From the NCBI GenBank assembly GCA_964394975.1, contig CAYMZR010000002.1, positions 1 to 64,000 of the forward strand: 64,000 bases of DNA, in the 5' to 3' direction. The notes under the pieces are model-generated. The model was not told the DNA's origin and searched no databases. It worked only from the letters and a program-made list of their open reading frames with translations. Source of the stretch: UBA11996 sp964394975. Its GTDB lineage: Bacteria; Chloroflexota; Dehalococcoidia; Lucifugimonadales; UBA826. Position numbers and translations under genes: made by a program. This document shows positions 15,991-25,487 of the stretch, in pieces; the stretch's first letter is position 1; each line of letters opens with the position of its first letter.

Positions 15991-16821
15991 CTATCCCCTC
16001 CTCACAATTGCATCAGTCATCTTAGATACTCGGTACATTTCTTTGACATCATGAACTCGAACCATATCGGCTCCTCGTGAAATAGCTACTGCTACTGTGG
16101 CAGCAGTGCCTTCAATCCGGTCATCAACTGTCAAATCTAAAACCTCCCCAATGGTGGCTTTTCTAGACGTACCTACAAGTAAGGGAAGTCCTATTTTTTT
16201 GTATTCTTGCAGTCGATTTAAAATTTCGAGGTTCTCAGTAGTTCTTTTGGAAAACCCTATGCCTGGGTCTATGATGATTTTATCTTGGTGTATGCCACTA
16301 TCCACTGCAAATTCCACTTGAGCTTTTAGAAAGTCCAAAGTGTCTAATACCACATCACGATATCTCGGTTCTTTTGCGTTATGCATTAACACCACAGAAA
16401 CTCCAGTATCGGCAATAAGAGGAGCCATTTCTGGGTCTCCAGAAAGTCCCCATATGTCATTTACGACATGAGCCCCTGCAGCAATCGCTGCTTCTGCCAC
16501 CTTTGATTTGTATGTGTCAACACTGATCAAGCAGTTAGCTTTATTCGCCAACCCATGTATGGTTGGAATGACTCTATCCAACTCTTCATCTAGCGATATT
16601 TTATCCACTTCCCCATAGACCGCGTGAGGTCTTGATGACTCTCCTCCAACATCTAATACATCGGCCCCGTCGGCTAACATATCAATCCCTTTATCAACCG
16701 CCAAGTCCACGGCCGAATAGATACCATCATTAGAAAAAGAATCCGGAGTAGTATTCAATATTCCCATCACATAAGTTCTTGATCCCCAATTAAACAAGGT
16801 CGACTCCAAACTAATCCTCAT
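15991..16821 (-). CDS. folP: Dihydropteroate synthase
   Basis: FolP joins p-aminobenzoate with hydroxymethyl-dihydropterin pyrophosphate to give dihydropteroate. The signature MGILNTTPDSFSNDG lies near residue 18, followed by GADVLDVGGESSRPHA, HVVNDIWGL, the pterin-binding DPGIGFSKRT and GTSRKATIG. I chose the ATG at 16821 (MRISLESTLF) because AAGGGAG is a few bases upstream; two in-frame ATGs up to ten codons earlier are also open. It is the first of the folP-folK pair. The dihydrofolate pathway enzyme FolE is separate, at 32198. Confidence 0.93.
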   Translation of the reverse strand: MRISLESTLFNWGSRTYVMGILNTTPDSFSNDGIYSAVDLAVDKGIDMLADGADVLDVGGESSRPHAVYGEVDKISLDEELDRVIPTIHGLANKANCLISVDTYKSKVAEAAIAAGAHVVNDIWGLSGDPEMAPLIADTGVSVVLMHNAKEPRYRDVVLDTLDFLKAQVEFAVDSGIHQDKIIIDPGIGFSKRTTENLEILNRLQEYKKIGLPLLVGTSRKATIGEVLDLTVDDRIEGTAATVAVAISRGADMVRVHDVKEMYRVSKMTDAIVRRG

Positions 16822-16888
16822 GCACTCCCTTAATATGCTCATAATAGGCATTGATGGCTAACTGAAAATATCCACCTTCACACCATGC

Positions 16889-16917
16889 CTGACATACTTT
16901 TTGGGGTGAGATATAAT
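16889..16917 (+). promoter_or_regulatory. Sigma-70-type promoter for the carboxyltransferase operon
   Basis: CTGACA (16889-16894, five of six -35 positions) is followed by a 17-base spacer and a perfect TATAAT (16912-16917). Transcription should begin near 16924, giving a leader of about 60 bases before the ATG at 16987. No ribosome site is evident just before that ATG. Confidence 0.75.
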
Positions 16918-16986
16918 TGTGCTCTAGGGAAGCATATTAACATTTCAACAATTACCTTTAATGATCTAACATTTTAATCTAGCTAC

Positions 16987-18549
16987 ATGACACTAGAAAA
17001 CTCAACATCTAAAAAGCACGCAGAATTACTTGATAAGAAAGCCCTAGGCCTAAAGGGTGGTGGGGACAAACGAGTCGAAGCTCAACACAAAAGAGGCAAG
17101 TTAACTGCTAGAGAAAGGATTTCCCTACTCTTAGATGAAGGGACATTTGAAGAATTAGACCCCTTAGTATTGCACCGGTCTGCCGATTTTGGTCTTGAAA
17201 ACCAGCAGTACCTCGGTGACGCGGTCGTGACTGGATATGGCGAAGTAAACGGCAGACTAACATTTGTATATGCCCAAGATTTTACCGTTCTGGGAGGTTC
17301 ACTATCAGAGGCAGTGGCAAATAAAATATGCAAAGTCATGGACAGAGCCATGGATAATGGTGCCCCAATTGTCGGTCTAATTGATTCCGGTGGAGCTAGA
17401 ATCCAAGAAGGTGTAGACAGCCTGTCTGGATATGGAGCTATTTTCCAAAGGAACGTGATGGCTTCAGGAGTAATCCCGCAGATATCAGTAATGATGGGAC
17501 CCGCCGCAGGAGGAGCAACCTATTCACCTGCCTTAACAGACTTCATTTTTATGGTGGAAGGACTAGGCCAGATGTACATAACAGGCCCTGACGTTATTAA
17601 AGCCGTGACAGGAGAAGAAATTTCCCATGAAGATTTAGGGGGAAGTGAAGCTCACACAGTAAAAAGTGGCGTCGCTCATTTCGCTGACGACACTGAGGAA
17701 TCTTGCATCTCTAAGGTCCAAAACCTGCTAAGTTTTCTACCCCAAAACAATATGGAAAATCCACCTGCTGCCGCGGTTACTGACCTTTCAGATAGATATG
17801 CAGACTCATTGAATAAAATTATCCCAGACAACCCTAACCAGCCCTACAACATGTTAGATGTTATTCATACAGTTGTAGACAACAAAGACTTCTTACAAGT
17901 ACATCAAAAATTTGCTCCTAATATTTTAGTTGGCCTAGCAAGATTCGACGGTAACCCTGTAGGAATAGTGGCCCAGCAGCCTGACCATAACGCAGGTGTT
18001 TTAGATATAGATGCGTCGGTGAAAGCAGCGCGATTTGTAAGATTTTGTGATGCTTTTAACATTCCGTTAGTCACTTTTATTGACGTACCTGGATTCTTGC
18101 CAGGGAGCTCTCAAGAATATGGCGGCATTATTAGACATGGAGCAAAACTGATATTTGCTTACGCTGAAGCCACCGTCCCTAAAATAAGCGTCTTGACTAG
18201 AAAGGCTTACGGTGGAGCATACATCGTGATGAGCAGCAAGAATCTAAAGGGCGACATTAACTATTCTTGGCCAACTGGACAAGTCGCCGTTATGGGCGCT
18301 GAAGGAGCTGTAAACATAATTCACCGTTCAAAAATTATGGATTCAGACGATCCCAAAAAGTTGACTGCTGAACTAGTGTCAGAATATGAGGGAAACTTGA
18401 TGAACCCTTATATAGCGGCTAGCAGAGGTATGATAGATGATGTTATAGAACCCGGCGAAACGCGCACAAAAATTATTAAGGCACTTAAGATGCTGGCAAA
18501 TAAAAGAGACAACATGCCCCCGAAAAAGCATGGAAGTATCCCTTTATAA
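16987..18549 (+). CDS. Acyl-CoA carboxyltransferase, PccB / methylmalonyl-CoA transcarboxylase 12S-like
   Basis: This is a 520-residue carboxyltransferase with two crotonase-fold halves, moving a carboxyl group between biotin and propionyl-CoA or acetyl-CoA. Marks are GKLTARERISLLLDEGTFEE in two parts, the acyl-CoA oxyanion loop SGGARIQEGVDSLSGYG, GPAAGGATYSPALTDF, GGSEAHTVKSGVAHF and, in the second half, RKAYGGAYIVMSSK. The length fits PccB, methylmalonyl-CoA decarboxylase alpha and the 12S subunit of transcarboxylase. No biotin carboxylase gene is nearby, and the next genes encode a small accessory subunit and a pyruvate carboxyltransferase fused to a biotin carrier, which favours a transcarboxylase or decarboxylase role over ordinary propionyl-CoA carboxylase. 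Confidence 0.88.
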   Translation: MTLENSTSKKHAELLDKKALGLKGGGDKRVEAQHKRGKLTARERISLLLDEGTFEELDPLVLHRSADFGLENQQYLGDAVVTGYGEVNGRLTFVYAQDFTVLGGSLSEAVANKICKVMDRAMDNGAPIVGLIDSGGARIQEGVDSLSGYGAIFQRNVMASGVIPQISVMMGPAAGGATYSPALTDFIFMVEGLGQMYITGPDVIKAVTGEEISHEDLGGSEAHTVKSGVAHFADDTEESCISKVQNLLSFLPQNNMENPPAAAVTDLSDRYADSLNKIIPDNPNQPYNMLDVIHTVVDNKDFLQVHQKFAPNILVGLARFDGNPVGIVAQQPDHNAGVLDIDASVKAARFVRFCDAFNIPLVTFIDVPGFLPGSSQEYGGIIRHGAKLIFAYAEATVPKISVLTRKAYGGAYIVMSSKNLKGDINYSWPTGQVAVMGAEGAVNIIHRSKIMDSDDPKKLTAELVSEYEGNLMNPYIAASRGMIDDVIEPGETRTKIIKALKMLANKRDNMPPKKHGSIPL

Positions 18550-18554
18550 ACTGT

Positions 18555-18746
18555 ATGAAACCAACCCAAAAGCATATAGCAGCCATATCAGCGGCTATTC
18601 ACATGTATCTAAGTGAAGGCATAAGACGCTCTAAGGAAAATAACAAGATCTTGATATCTCCCTGGAGACACACAATCTTGGATCATATGCCATACTCTCA
18701 TGACCGCCAAATAAGAGGTTGGACTGGCAAAGATCAGTACTTATAA
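18555..18746 (+). CDS. Small accessory subunit of biotin-dependent carboxyltransferase complexes
   Basis: This is a 63-residue protein five bases after the carboxyltransferase gene. The N-terminal helix HIAAISAAIHMYL, the central ISPWRHTILDHM and the ending DRQIRGWTGKD resemble, from memory, the conserved tail (AAIAAAIAAYL ... SPW ... R...RGW) of small OadG-like subunits found beside methylmalonyl-CoA decarboxylase and acyl-CoA carboxylase genes in Firmicutes and Chloroflexi. It has no membrane helix, so it is not a full sodium-pump gamma subunit. A scaffold or assembly role is inferred. The ATG lies just past the previous stop, so translation is probably coupled. Confidence 0.65.
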   Translation: MKPTQKHIAAISAAIHMYLSEGIRRSKENNKILISPWRHTILDHMPYSHDRQIRGWTGKDQYL

Positions 18747-18771
18747 ATAATTCGAGGATTCACCTGATTAT

Positions 18772-20619
18772 ATGATTACACTTAAGTCTTTTGGAATAAC
18801 TGACACTACATTCCGCGACGCCCATCAAAGCCTTCTTGCCACTAGATTAAAAATGGAAGATATGGAACCAATCGCGTCTGAAATGGATCAGGTTGGTTTT
18901 ACTTCAATGGAAGTTTGGGGAGGAGCCACATTTGACGCTACTACCAGATATTTATCCGAAGATCCGTGGGAACGTTTAAGAAGATTTAAAAAACTCATAA
19001 CTAAAACACCTTTATCGATGCTGTTGAGAGGACAGTCACTGGTCGGGTACAAGGCCTATGCGGATGATGTAGTGGATGCCTTTATAGAAAGATCTGCCAC
19101 GAATGGGATAGATATTTTTAGAGTGTTTGATGCCTTAAATGATGAATGGAACCTGGAAAGAGCCGCTGCTGCAGTTAAAAACAACCAAAAACACTTACAG
19201 ATGACGATCTGCTATTCCGTCACAGAAAGTGGAAAAATGGAAGGTCCAATTTATGATTTGGATTACTACCTTGATAGAGCCAAATCCTTCCAGAATATGG
19301 GTGCAGACAGTATCTGCATTAAAGACATGGCCGGATTATTATCCCCATACGATGCATTTAAGTTGGTTTCAGAGTTGAAAAAAGTAATAGATGTCCCAAT
19401 TCAATTGCATACTCATTATACGAGCGGCATGGCATCGATGACCGTTTTAAAGGCCATTGAAGCAGGAGTCGACGTAGTAGATACCTGCTTGGCACCTCTA
19501 GCGTTGAGGACTTCTCAGCCCGCTGTAGAACCCCTTTTAGTCACCCTACGAGGAACAGAATACGACCCCAAATTGAACCTGGATACTCTTATAGAGCTAG
19601 GTGATTATATGGAATCAATCTTGCCCAAGTACAAAGAGTACATGGAAACACCGAGGGCTGCTGTGATAGACGCTAAAGTCTTGAGTCACCAGATCCCAGG
19701 CGGAATGGCAAGCAACTTAATTTCACAACTTAGAGAAATAGGTTCACTAGATAAACTAGAGGATGTACTCGAAGATATACCTGTCACGAGAAAAGAGCTT
19801 GGTTACCCTCCTCTCGTAACCCCGATGAGTCAAATGGTAGGATCACAAGCAGTTAGTAATGTCATTTTCGGCAGATACAAAATGGTCTCCAACGAGGTTA
19901 AAGAATATCTGAGTGGTATGTATGGGAGATCGCCAGGGAAAGTTGATATTTCAGTCAAAGGGACCGTCTTCGAATCTGAAAAAGAAACGGAAATGACCAC
20001 TATCACTGAGCGACCCGGCAATATTTTAGAACCTGAACTCAAAAAAGCGGAAGATGGATTGAAAGACATCACTAGAGATATAGATGATGTGTTAATTTAT
20101 GCCTTATATCCCACTACAGGAATGAAATTCCTCCGTATAAAGCATGGAATAGACTCTTCAGAAGAAGATGCGGATGAAGATGTTGAAAACAAGCAACCAT
20201 GTAGTTTAGACACGAACTCTGAAGTAGCGGGGCGGCCTGCAACAAAAAGCTCAAACATCCGCTCATTTAACGTATACATAGATGACACTTTATTCAAAGT
20301 AGAAGTTGACCCTACCGACCAAAACTTAATAGCAATATCTGATGGCATAAAAACTCAAAAAGGTAACGAAACAAAACCGCCCGTTGACAGTCATACAGAA
20401 AATTCTGACGGGCAACTAGAATCCCCCATGCCTGGTGTAATTTTGAGATACCTAGTCGAAGTGGGGCAAGAGGTCAAACAAGGTGATCCAGTGGCAGTTT
20501 TAGAGGCTATGAAAATGGAAAACACCCTACCTGCACCTAAAGATGGCAGCATTCAATCGTTGGAAGTAGAACCCGGTCAAACTGTTGTGAAGGGAGACCT
20601 ACTAGCTATAATCACGTAA
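18772..20619 (+). CDS. Pyruvate/oxaloacetate carboxyltransferase fused to a biotin carrier domain
   Basis: This is a 615-residue protein with a TIM-barrel carboxyltransferase (about 1-300) that moves CO2 between carboxybiotin and pyruvate/oxaloacetate. Metal and substrate motifs are ITDTTFRDAHQSL, FRVFDALND, CIKDMAGLLSPYDA with the carbamylated Lys, and QLHTHYTSGMA. A conserved C-terminal carboxyltransferase domain follows (about 300-465). After a polar linker comes a biotinyl domain with EAMKMEN, the biotinylated Lys at about 581. Candidates are pyruvate carboxylase subunit B, oxaloacetate decarboxylase alpha, or a fused 5S-1.3S transcarboxylase. The 12S-like gene upstream and malate dehydrogenase downstream support the last. 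Confidence 0.9.
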   Translation: MITLKSFGITDTTFRDAHQSLLATRLKMEDMEPIASEMDQVGFTSMEVWGGATFDATTRYLSEDPWERLRRFKKLITKTPLSMLLRGQSLVGYKAYADDVVDAFIERSATNGIDIFRVFDALNDEWNLERAAAAVKNNQKHLQMTICYSVTESGKMEGPIYDLDYYLDRAKSFQNMGADSICIKDMAGLLSPYDAFKLVSELKKVIDVPIQLHTHYTSGMASMTVLKAIEAGVDVVDTCLAPLALRTSQPAVEPLLVTLRGTEYDPKLNLDTLIELGDYMESILPKYKEYMETPRAAVIDAKVLSHQIPGGMASNLISQLREIGSLDKLEDVLEDIPVTRKELGYPPLVTPMSQMVGSQAVSNVIFGRYKMVSNEVKEYLSGMYGRSPGKVDISVKGTVFESEKETEMTTITERPGNILEPELKKAEDGLKDITRDIDDVLIYALYPTTGMKFLRIKHGIDSSEEDADEDVENKQPCSLDTNSEVAGRPATKSSNIRSFNVYIDDTLFKVEVDPTDQNLIAISDGIKTQKGNETKPPVDSHTENSDGQLESPMPGVILRYLVEVGQEVKQGDPVAVLEAMKMENTLPAPKDGSIQSLEVEPGQTVVKGDLLAIIT

Positions 20620-20621
20620 TA

Positions 20622-20637
20622 ATGCACGATTGTGCAT
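20622..20637. other. Short perfect inverted repeat before malate dehydrogenase
   Basis: ATGCAC-GATT-GTGCAT forms a 6-bp hairpin or a 16-base dyad two bases after the end of the biotin-carrier gene and 46 bases before the malate dehydrogenase start. It has no T-run. It may be a small operator or a chance repeat. Confidence 0.3.
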
Positions 20638-20682
20638 AATAGATAACCCAGACTATTTGAAATTAAAACAAAGAAGGATTAT

Positions 20683-21615
20683 ATGAGAAACAAAGTAACT
20701 GTAGTTGGAGCGGGCAACGTCGGCGCCACTACAGCACAACGGATTTTCGACAGGGGATATTCTGATGTAGTGTTAGTCGATATAGTCGACGGATTACCAC
20801 AAGGAAAAGCATTAGACATGCTGGAATCTGGACCAATTTTAGGAACAGATGCGACAATAGTTGGAACCAACGGCTACGAAGAAACAGCATCTTCTGATGT
20901 AGTTGTTGTTACATCTGGGATAGCGCGCAAACCAGGTATGAGCAGAGATGATTTGCTACTCACTAACATGAAAATAGTATCCAGCGTAGTTGAACAAACA
21001 GCAAAATTTTCGCCAGACAGTGTCCACTTGATAGTCACTAACCCTCTGGATGCAATGGCCCAACAGGCCCTTGCAGTCACTGGATTCCCTTCCAATAGGG
21101 TTGTAGGTATGGCAGGAATATTAGATACAGCAAGATACAGAACTTTCCTTGCGGCAGAACTGGGAGTGTCAGTAAATTCAGTGTCTGCATATGTGCTTGG
21201 TGGTCATGGAGACACAATGGTACCTGTGGTTGAAAGTACCAATGTAGCGGGAACCCCGGTGTCGAAGTTAATTGACCCCGAAAAGTTAGAAGAAATTGTA
21301 CAAAGAGCACGAGATGGGGGGGCAGAAATAGTTAACTACCTTAAAACAGGGAGTGCATTCTATGCTCCTTCGGCCTCAATAGTTCAAATGGTCGAAGCTA
21401 TTATTTTTGACAAAAAGGAAATACTTCCCTGCACAGCATATCTGGAAGGGCAATATGGTATTAATGATCTTTATGTAGGGGTGCCTGTTAAACTGGGAGC
21501 CGATGGCGTAGAAGAAGTTGTGGAATTAAACTTGAATGACGACGAACTGATTGCTCTTAGAAAATCAGCAGATGCTGTTCAAGAATTAATAGATGTTATG
21601 GCCGGAGCACAATAA
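20683..21615 (+). CDS. mdh: Malate dehydrogenase, LDH-like type
   Basis: This is a 310-residue NAD-dependent malate dehydrogenase of the lactate-dehydrogenase-like group, interconverting malate and oxaloacetate. Marks are the cofactor loop GAGNVGATTA, the Asp in VVLVDIVDG that favours NAD, the substrate loop IARKPGMSRDDLL whose Arg pair around residues 81 and 87 indicates malate rather than lactate, VTNPLDAM, and the catalytic His in LGGHGDTMVP. AAGGA lies just before the ATG. It follows the pyruvate carboxyltransferase gene, so oxaloacetate from that reaction could be reduced at once. Confidence 0.95.
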   Translation: MRNKVTVVGAGNVGATTAQRIFDRGYSDVVLVDIVDGLPQGKALDMLESGPILGTDATIVGTNGYEETASSDVVVVTSGIARKPGMSRDDLLLTNMKIVSSVVEQTAKFSPDSVHLIVTNPLDAMAQQALAVTGFPSNRVVGMAGILDTARYRTFLAAELGVSVNSVSAYVLGGHGDTMVPVVESTNVAGTPVSKLIDPEKLEEIVQRARDGGAEIVNYLKTGSAFYAPSASIVQMVEAIIFDKKEILPCTAYLEGQYGINDLYVGVPVKLGADGVEEVVELNLNDDELIALRKSADAVQELIDVMAGAQ

Positions 21616-21648
21616 GTTCCATCTGTGGCATTTCTAATAAGGTGACAC

Positions 21649-22119
21649 TTGATCATTGCTGTTATAGGTGAAAACACAGTATCTTCCGAAAATGCCATAC
21701 TTGCTGAAAAGGTGGGTCGGCTGCTGGCAAAGGCTAAGGTAACTATAGTCTGCGGTGGACAAGACGGGGTCATGAGATCCGTATGCAAAGGCGCAAAAGA
21801 ATACGGTGGGACCACCATTGGAATATTGCCGGGGCTGGATCCTATCGATTGTAATGAATATATAGACATTCCCATATGCACAGGACTTGGCACTGGTAGG
21901 AACTTGTTGGTAATAAGAGCTGGTAAGGCCATTATTGCGATTGGTGGCGCATATGGCACATTATCTGAAATTGGGCTAGCCCTTTCAGAATCAAAGCCGG
22001 TAATCGGCTTAAACACATGGAGTTTACTGAGAAATGAAAAAGTAGATTGTGGAATAGTAGTGGCAGATAGCCCTGAACAAGCCGTCAAAATTGCCATTTC
22101 TCAAGCAGGCGAAAATTAA
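21649..22119 (+). CDS. TIGR00725 / LOG-like Rossmann-fold protein
   Basis: This is a 156-residue protein of the TIGR00725 family, a Rossmann-like fold related to LOG (lysine decarboxylase-like) and molybdenum-cofactor carrier proteins. Visible signs are IAVIGENTVSSENA at the start, VTIVCGGQDGVMRSVCKGA, GGTTIGILPG and AIIAIGGAYGTLSEIGLAL, where the usual GGxxGTxxE motif is present. Such proteins bind nucleotides or cofactors; the role here is unknown. The start is TTG at 21649 with AAGGTG just upstream. It sits between malate dehydrogenase and enolase and is probably co-transcribed with them. Confidence 0.8.
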   Translation: MIIAVIGENTVSSENAILAEKVGRLLAKAKVTIVCGGQDGVMRSVCKGAKEYGGTTIGILPGLDPIDCNEYIDIPICTGLGTGRNLLVIRAGKAIIAIGGAYGTLSEIGLALSESKPVIGLNTWSLLRNEKVDCGIVVADSPEQAVKIAISQAGEN

Positions 22120-22132
22120 GATAGGACTTGCA

Positions 22133-23425
22133 ATGACAACAATTGACAATATACATGCACGAGAAATTCTCGACTCGAGGGGAAATCCAACAGTGGAGGT
22201 AGATGTTGTGCTGAAAGACGGATCTGTAGGGACATCTTCAGTACCTTCAGGTGCCAGTACAGGTCAATATGAGGCGGTTGAACTGAGGGATGTAGATGGT
22301 GGTAGATACCACGGCAAAGGGGTACTTAAAGCGCTCAATAACATTACCAAGATCATATTTCCGCACATAAAAGGAATGAATGCCTACGATCAAGAAGAAT
22401 TAGATTCAACACTTATTGAATTAGATGGAACGGAAAATAAAGGCAATTTGGGAGCAAACTCGATATTAGCTGTATCACTGGGTACAGCAAAAGCAGCTGC
22501 GAAATCTTGTAATCAGGAAGTATATGCTCACATTTCAAGATCAGAAAATTATATTATTCCCGTTCCTATGCTAAATGTTATTAATGGCGGCAAACATGCA
22601 GAACATTCCAGTGATATTCAAGAATTCATGATCGTTCCTGCTGGATTTGAAACTTTCGCACAATCCATAAGGGCAGGATCAGAAGTCTATCAATCTCTCC
22701 AAAAAATTCTGAGTGGAAAGAATCTCAGTACAACAGTAGGAGATGAAGGAGGATTTGCTCCTAGTCTTACATCAAACGAAGCCGCCTTAGAACTGTTGGT
22801 CGACGCTATAACCGATTCAGGATATGAATGCGGTGTTGACTTTTTCATCGCTCTTGACACTGCTGCCGCAGAGCTTTTTGACCCAAAAGATAAATTATAT
22901 AAACTGGAGTGCGACGGTATATCTGTTTCAGGAACTGCCCTAACTAGCACCTACCAAAAATGGTCTGCTAAGTATCCAATCATTAGCATCGAAGATGGGC
23001 TGGCAGATGATGAATGGGATGACTGGAAAGAAATGACTCAGACACTAGGCAGCGAAATACAGTTGGTGGGGGATGACTTACTTACCACAAATCCATCCAG
23101 AATAACAAAAGGAATTGAATTTAAAGCGGCGAATGCCGTGCTCGTCAAACCAAATCAAATTGGTACTCTGACAGAGACAATGGAGGCTATCAAATTAGCT
23201 CAATCAGTAGGATGGGGAACTGTCATGAGCCATAGATCAGGAGAAACTGAAGACACATTGATCTCTGACTTAGCTGTAGCCACGAACACTGGGCAAATAA
23301 AATCTGGTGCCCCTGCAAGAGGGGAAAGAACCGCCAAATACAACCGTCTTATACGAATAGAAGAGAGATTGAGAGGAAGTTGTACCTTTGCGGGAAGTGA
23401 TGTTTACTCTCGCTACATAAACTAG
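22133..23425 (+). CDS. eno: Enolase (phosphopyruvate hydratase)
   Basis: Enolase interconverts 2-phosphoglycerate and phosphoenolpyruvate. The ATG at 22133 gives MTTIDNIHAREILDSRGNPT, the standard beginning, after AGGA; an upstream in-frame start would add 14 atypical residues overlapping the previous gene. The product is 430 residues, normal for the family. The active-site stretches VPSGASTGQYEAVELRD, NGGKHAEHSSDIQEFM, VGDEGGFAPS, SIEDGLADDEWDDW, LVKPNQIGTLTETMEA and MSHRSGETEDTLI are all intact. It lies in a central-carbon cluster with GAPDH next. Confidence 0.97.
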   Translation: MTTIDNIHAREILDSRGNPTVEVDVVLKDGSVGTSSVPSGASTGQYEAVELRDVDGGRYHGKGVLKALNNITKIIFPHIKGMNAYDQEELDSTLIELDGTENKGNLGANSILAVSLGTAKAAAKSCNQEVYAHISRSENYIIPVPMLNVINGGKHAEHSSDIQEFMIVPAGFETFAQSIRAGSEVYQSLQKILSGKNLSTTVGDEGGFAPSLTSNEAALELLVDAITDSGYECGVDFFIALDTAAAELFDPKDKLYKLECDGISVSGTALTSTYQKWSAKYPIISIEDGLADDEWDDWKEMTQTLGSEIQLVGDDLLTTNPSRITKGIEFKAANAVLVKPNQIGTLTETMEAIKLAQSVGWGTVMSHRSGETEDTLISDLAVATNTGQIKSGAPARGERTAKYNRLIRIEERLRGSCTFAGSDVYSRYIN

Positions 23426-23472
23426 TTAAATATACACGGAGATACTTAGTAGATTAGAAGGGTTCAAATTAA

Positions 23473-24486
23473 ATGAAAACACGGATCGGAATTAACGGAT
23501 TTGGCAGAATAGGTAGGTTGGTGCTAAGGGCTGTTTTGCAAGAAGGATATGAAAATGTGGAAGTTGGAGCTATAAACAGTTTTGCAGACCCTGCAAATAA
23601 TGCTCATATGTTCAAATACGACACAACCTACGGAACCTATAAAGGAAATGTTTCCTCGACGGAAGATTCAATAGTGATAGATGGCAGATCTGTAGCTTGT
23701 TTAAATTCTGAGAACCCACCTCAATTACCATGGGGCGACCACGGCGTAGATATCGTAATCGAATGCACAGGAAAATTTACTGACTCAGCCAAGGCGTCTG
23801 GGCATTTGGAAGGCGGCGCAAAAAAAGTCATTATTTCAGCCCCTGCCAAAAATGAAGACATTACGATAGTGATGGGGGTCAACGAATATCAATATGACAA
23901 AAACAAACATCACATATTGTCCAACGCCTCATGTACCACTAATTGCGTTGCACCCCTTGTGAAGGTATTAGACGATTACTTCGGTGTACAACAGGGAATG
24001 ATGACAACGATCCATTCATATACTAATGATCAACAGGTACTTGATAAAAGACATAAAGACATGCGACGAGCACGTGCGGCAGCTATGAATATCATTCCAA
24101 CTACCACTGGGGCGGCCAAAGCAGTAGGGCAAGTTTTGCCAAATCTATATGGAAAAGTGCACGGCATGGCATTTAGAGTACCAACCGCTACCGTATCTGT
24201 AACGGATTTTGTCACGACACTTAAAAACAAGGTGACCGCAGAAGATATTAATCAAGCATATATGGAAGCTTCCCAAAACAAACTTAACGGCATCCTCAAC
24301 TATTCTGATGAACCATTAGTCAGTTCTGATTATCGTGAAAGTCGCTTTAGTTGTACCGTTGACGGCCTGTCCACCATAACTTTGGAAGATACTATGGCAA
24401 AAGTGGTCGGATGGTACGACAATGAATGGGGATACAGTTGCAGAACGGTAGAACTGGCAAAACTTGTTGCTGATGCTGGCATATAA
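23473..24486 (+). CDS. gap: Glyceraldehyde-3-phosphate dehydrogenase, type I
   Basis: This is a 337-residue GAPDH that oxidises and phosphorylates glyceraldehyde-3-phosphate. The cofactor motif GINGFGRIGRLVLRA opens the protein; the catalytic Cys154 lies in SNASCTTNCVAPL; the His is in THSYTNDQQVLD, read here as IHSYTNDQQ; WYDNEWGYSCR is near the end. The position after beta-2 reads GAINSFADP, with Ser where NAD-specific enzymes usually have Asp, so NADP or mixed cofactor use is possible (inference). The ATG follows the enolase gene by 47 bases. Confidence 0.96.
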   Translation: MKTRIGINGFGRIGRLVLRAVLQEGYENVEVGAINSFADPANNAHMFKYDTTYGTYKGNVSSTEDSIVIDGRSVACLNSENPPQLPWGDHGVDIVIECTGKFTDSAKASGHLEGGAKKVIISAPAKNEDITIVMGVNEYQYDKNKHHILSNASCTTNCVAPLVKVLDDYFGVQQGMMTTIHSYTNDQQVLDKRHKDMRRARAAAMNIIPTTTGAAKAVGQVLPNLYGKVHGMAFRVPTATVSVTDFVTTLKNKVTAEDINQAYMEASQNKLNGILNYSDEPLVSSDYRESRFSCTVDGLSTITLEDTMAKVVGWYDNEWGYSCRTVELAKLVADAGI

Positions 24487-24508
24487 AAGGTAAATTTAAG
24501 GCTCTTAA

Positions 24509-24538
24509 TTGAAGCCAAGTAGTGTGTGGCGTTATAAT
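24509..24538 (+). promoter_or_regulatory. Sigma-70-type promoter for pdxS-pdxT
   Basis: TTGAAG (24509-24514) and a perfect TATAAT (24533-24538) are separated by 18 bases, ahead of the pdxS ATG at 24586, which has its own GGAGG ribosome site. This would make pdxST a separate transcript from the glycolysis genes. Confidence 0.6.
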
Positions 24539-24585
24539 TCAGGTAAGTGTTTTCATTTTGCAAAATTGACCACGGAGGCTAATAG

Positions 24586-25485
<900 letters not shown>

Positions 25486-25487
25486 GG

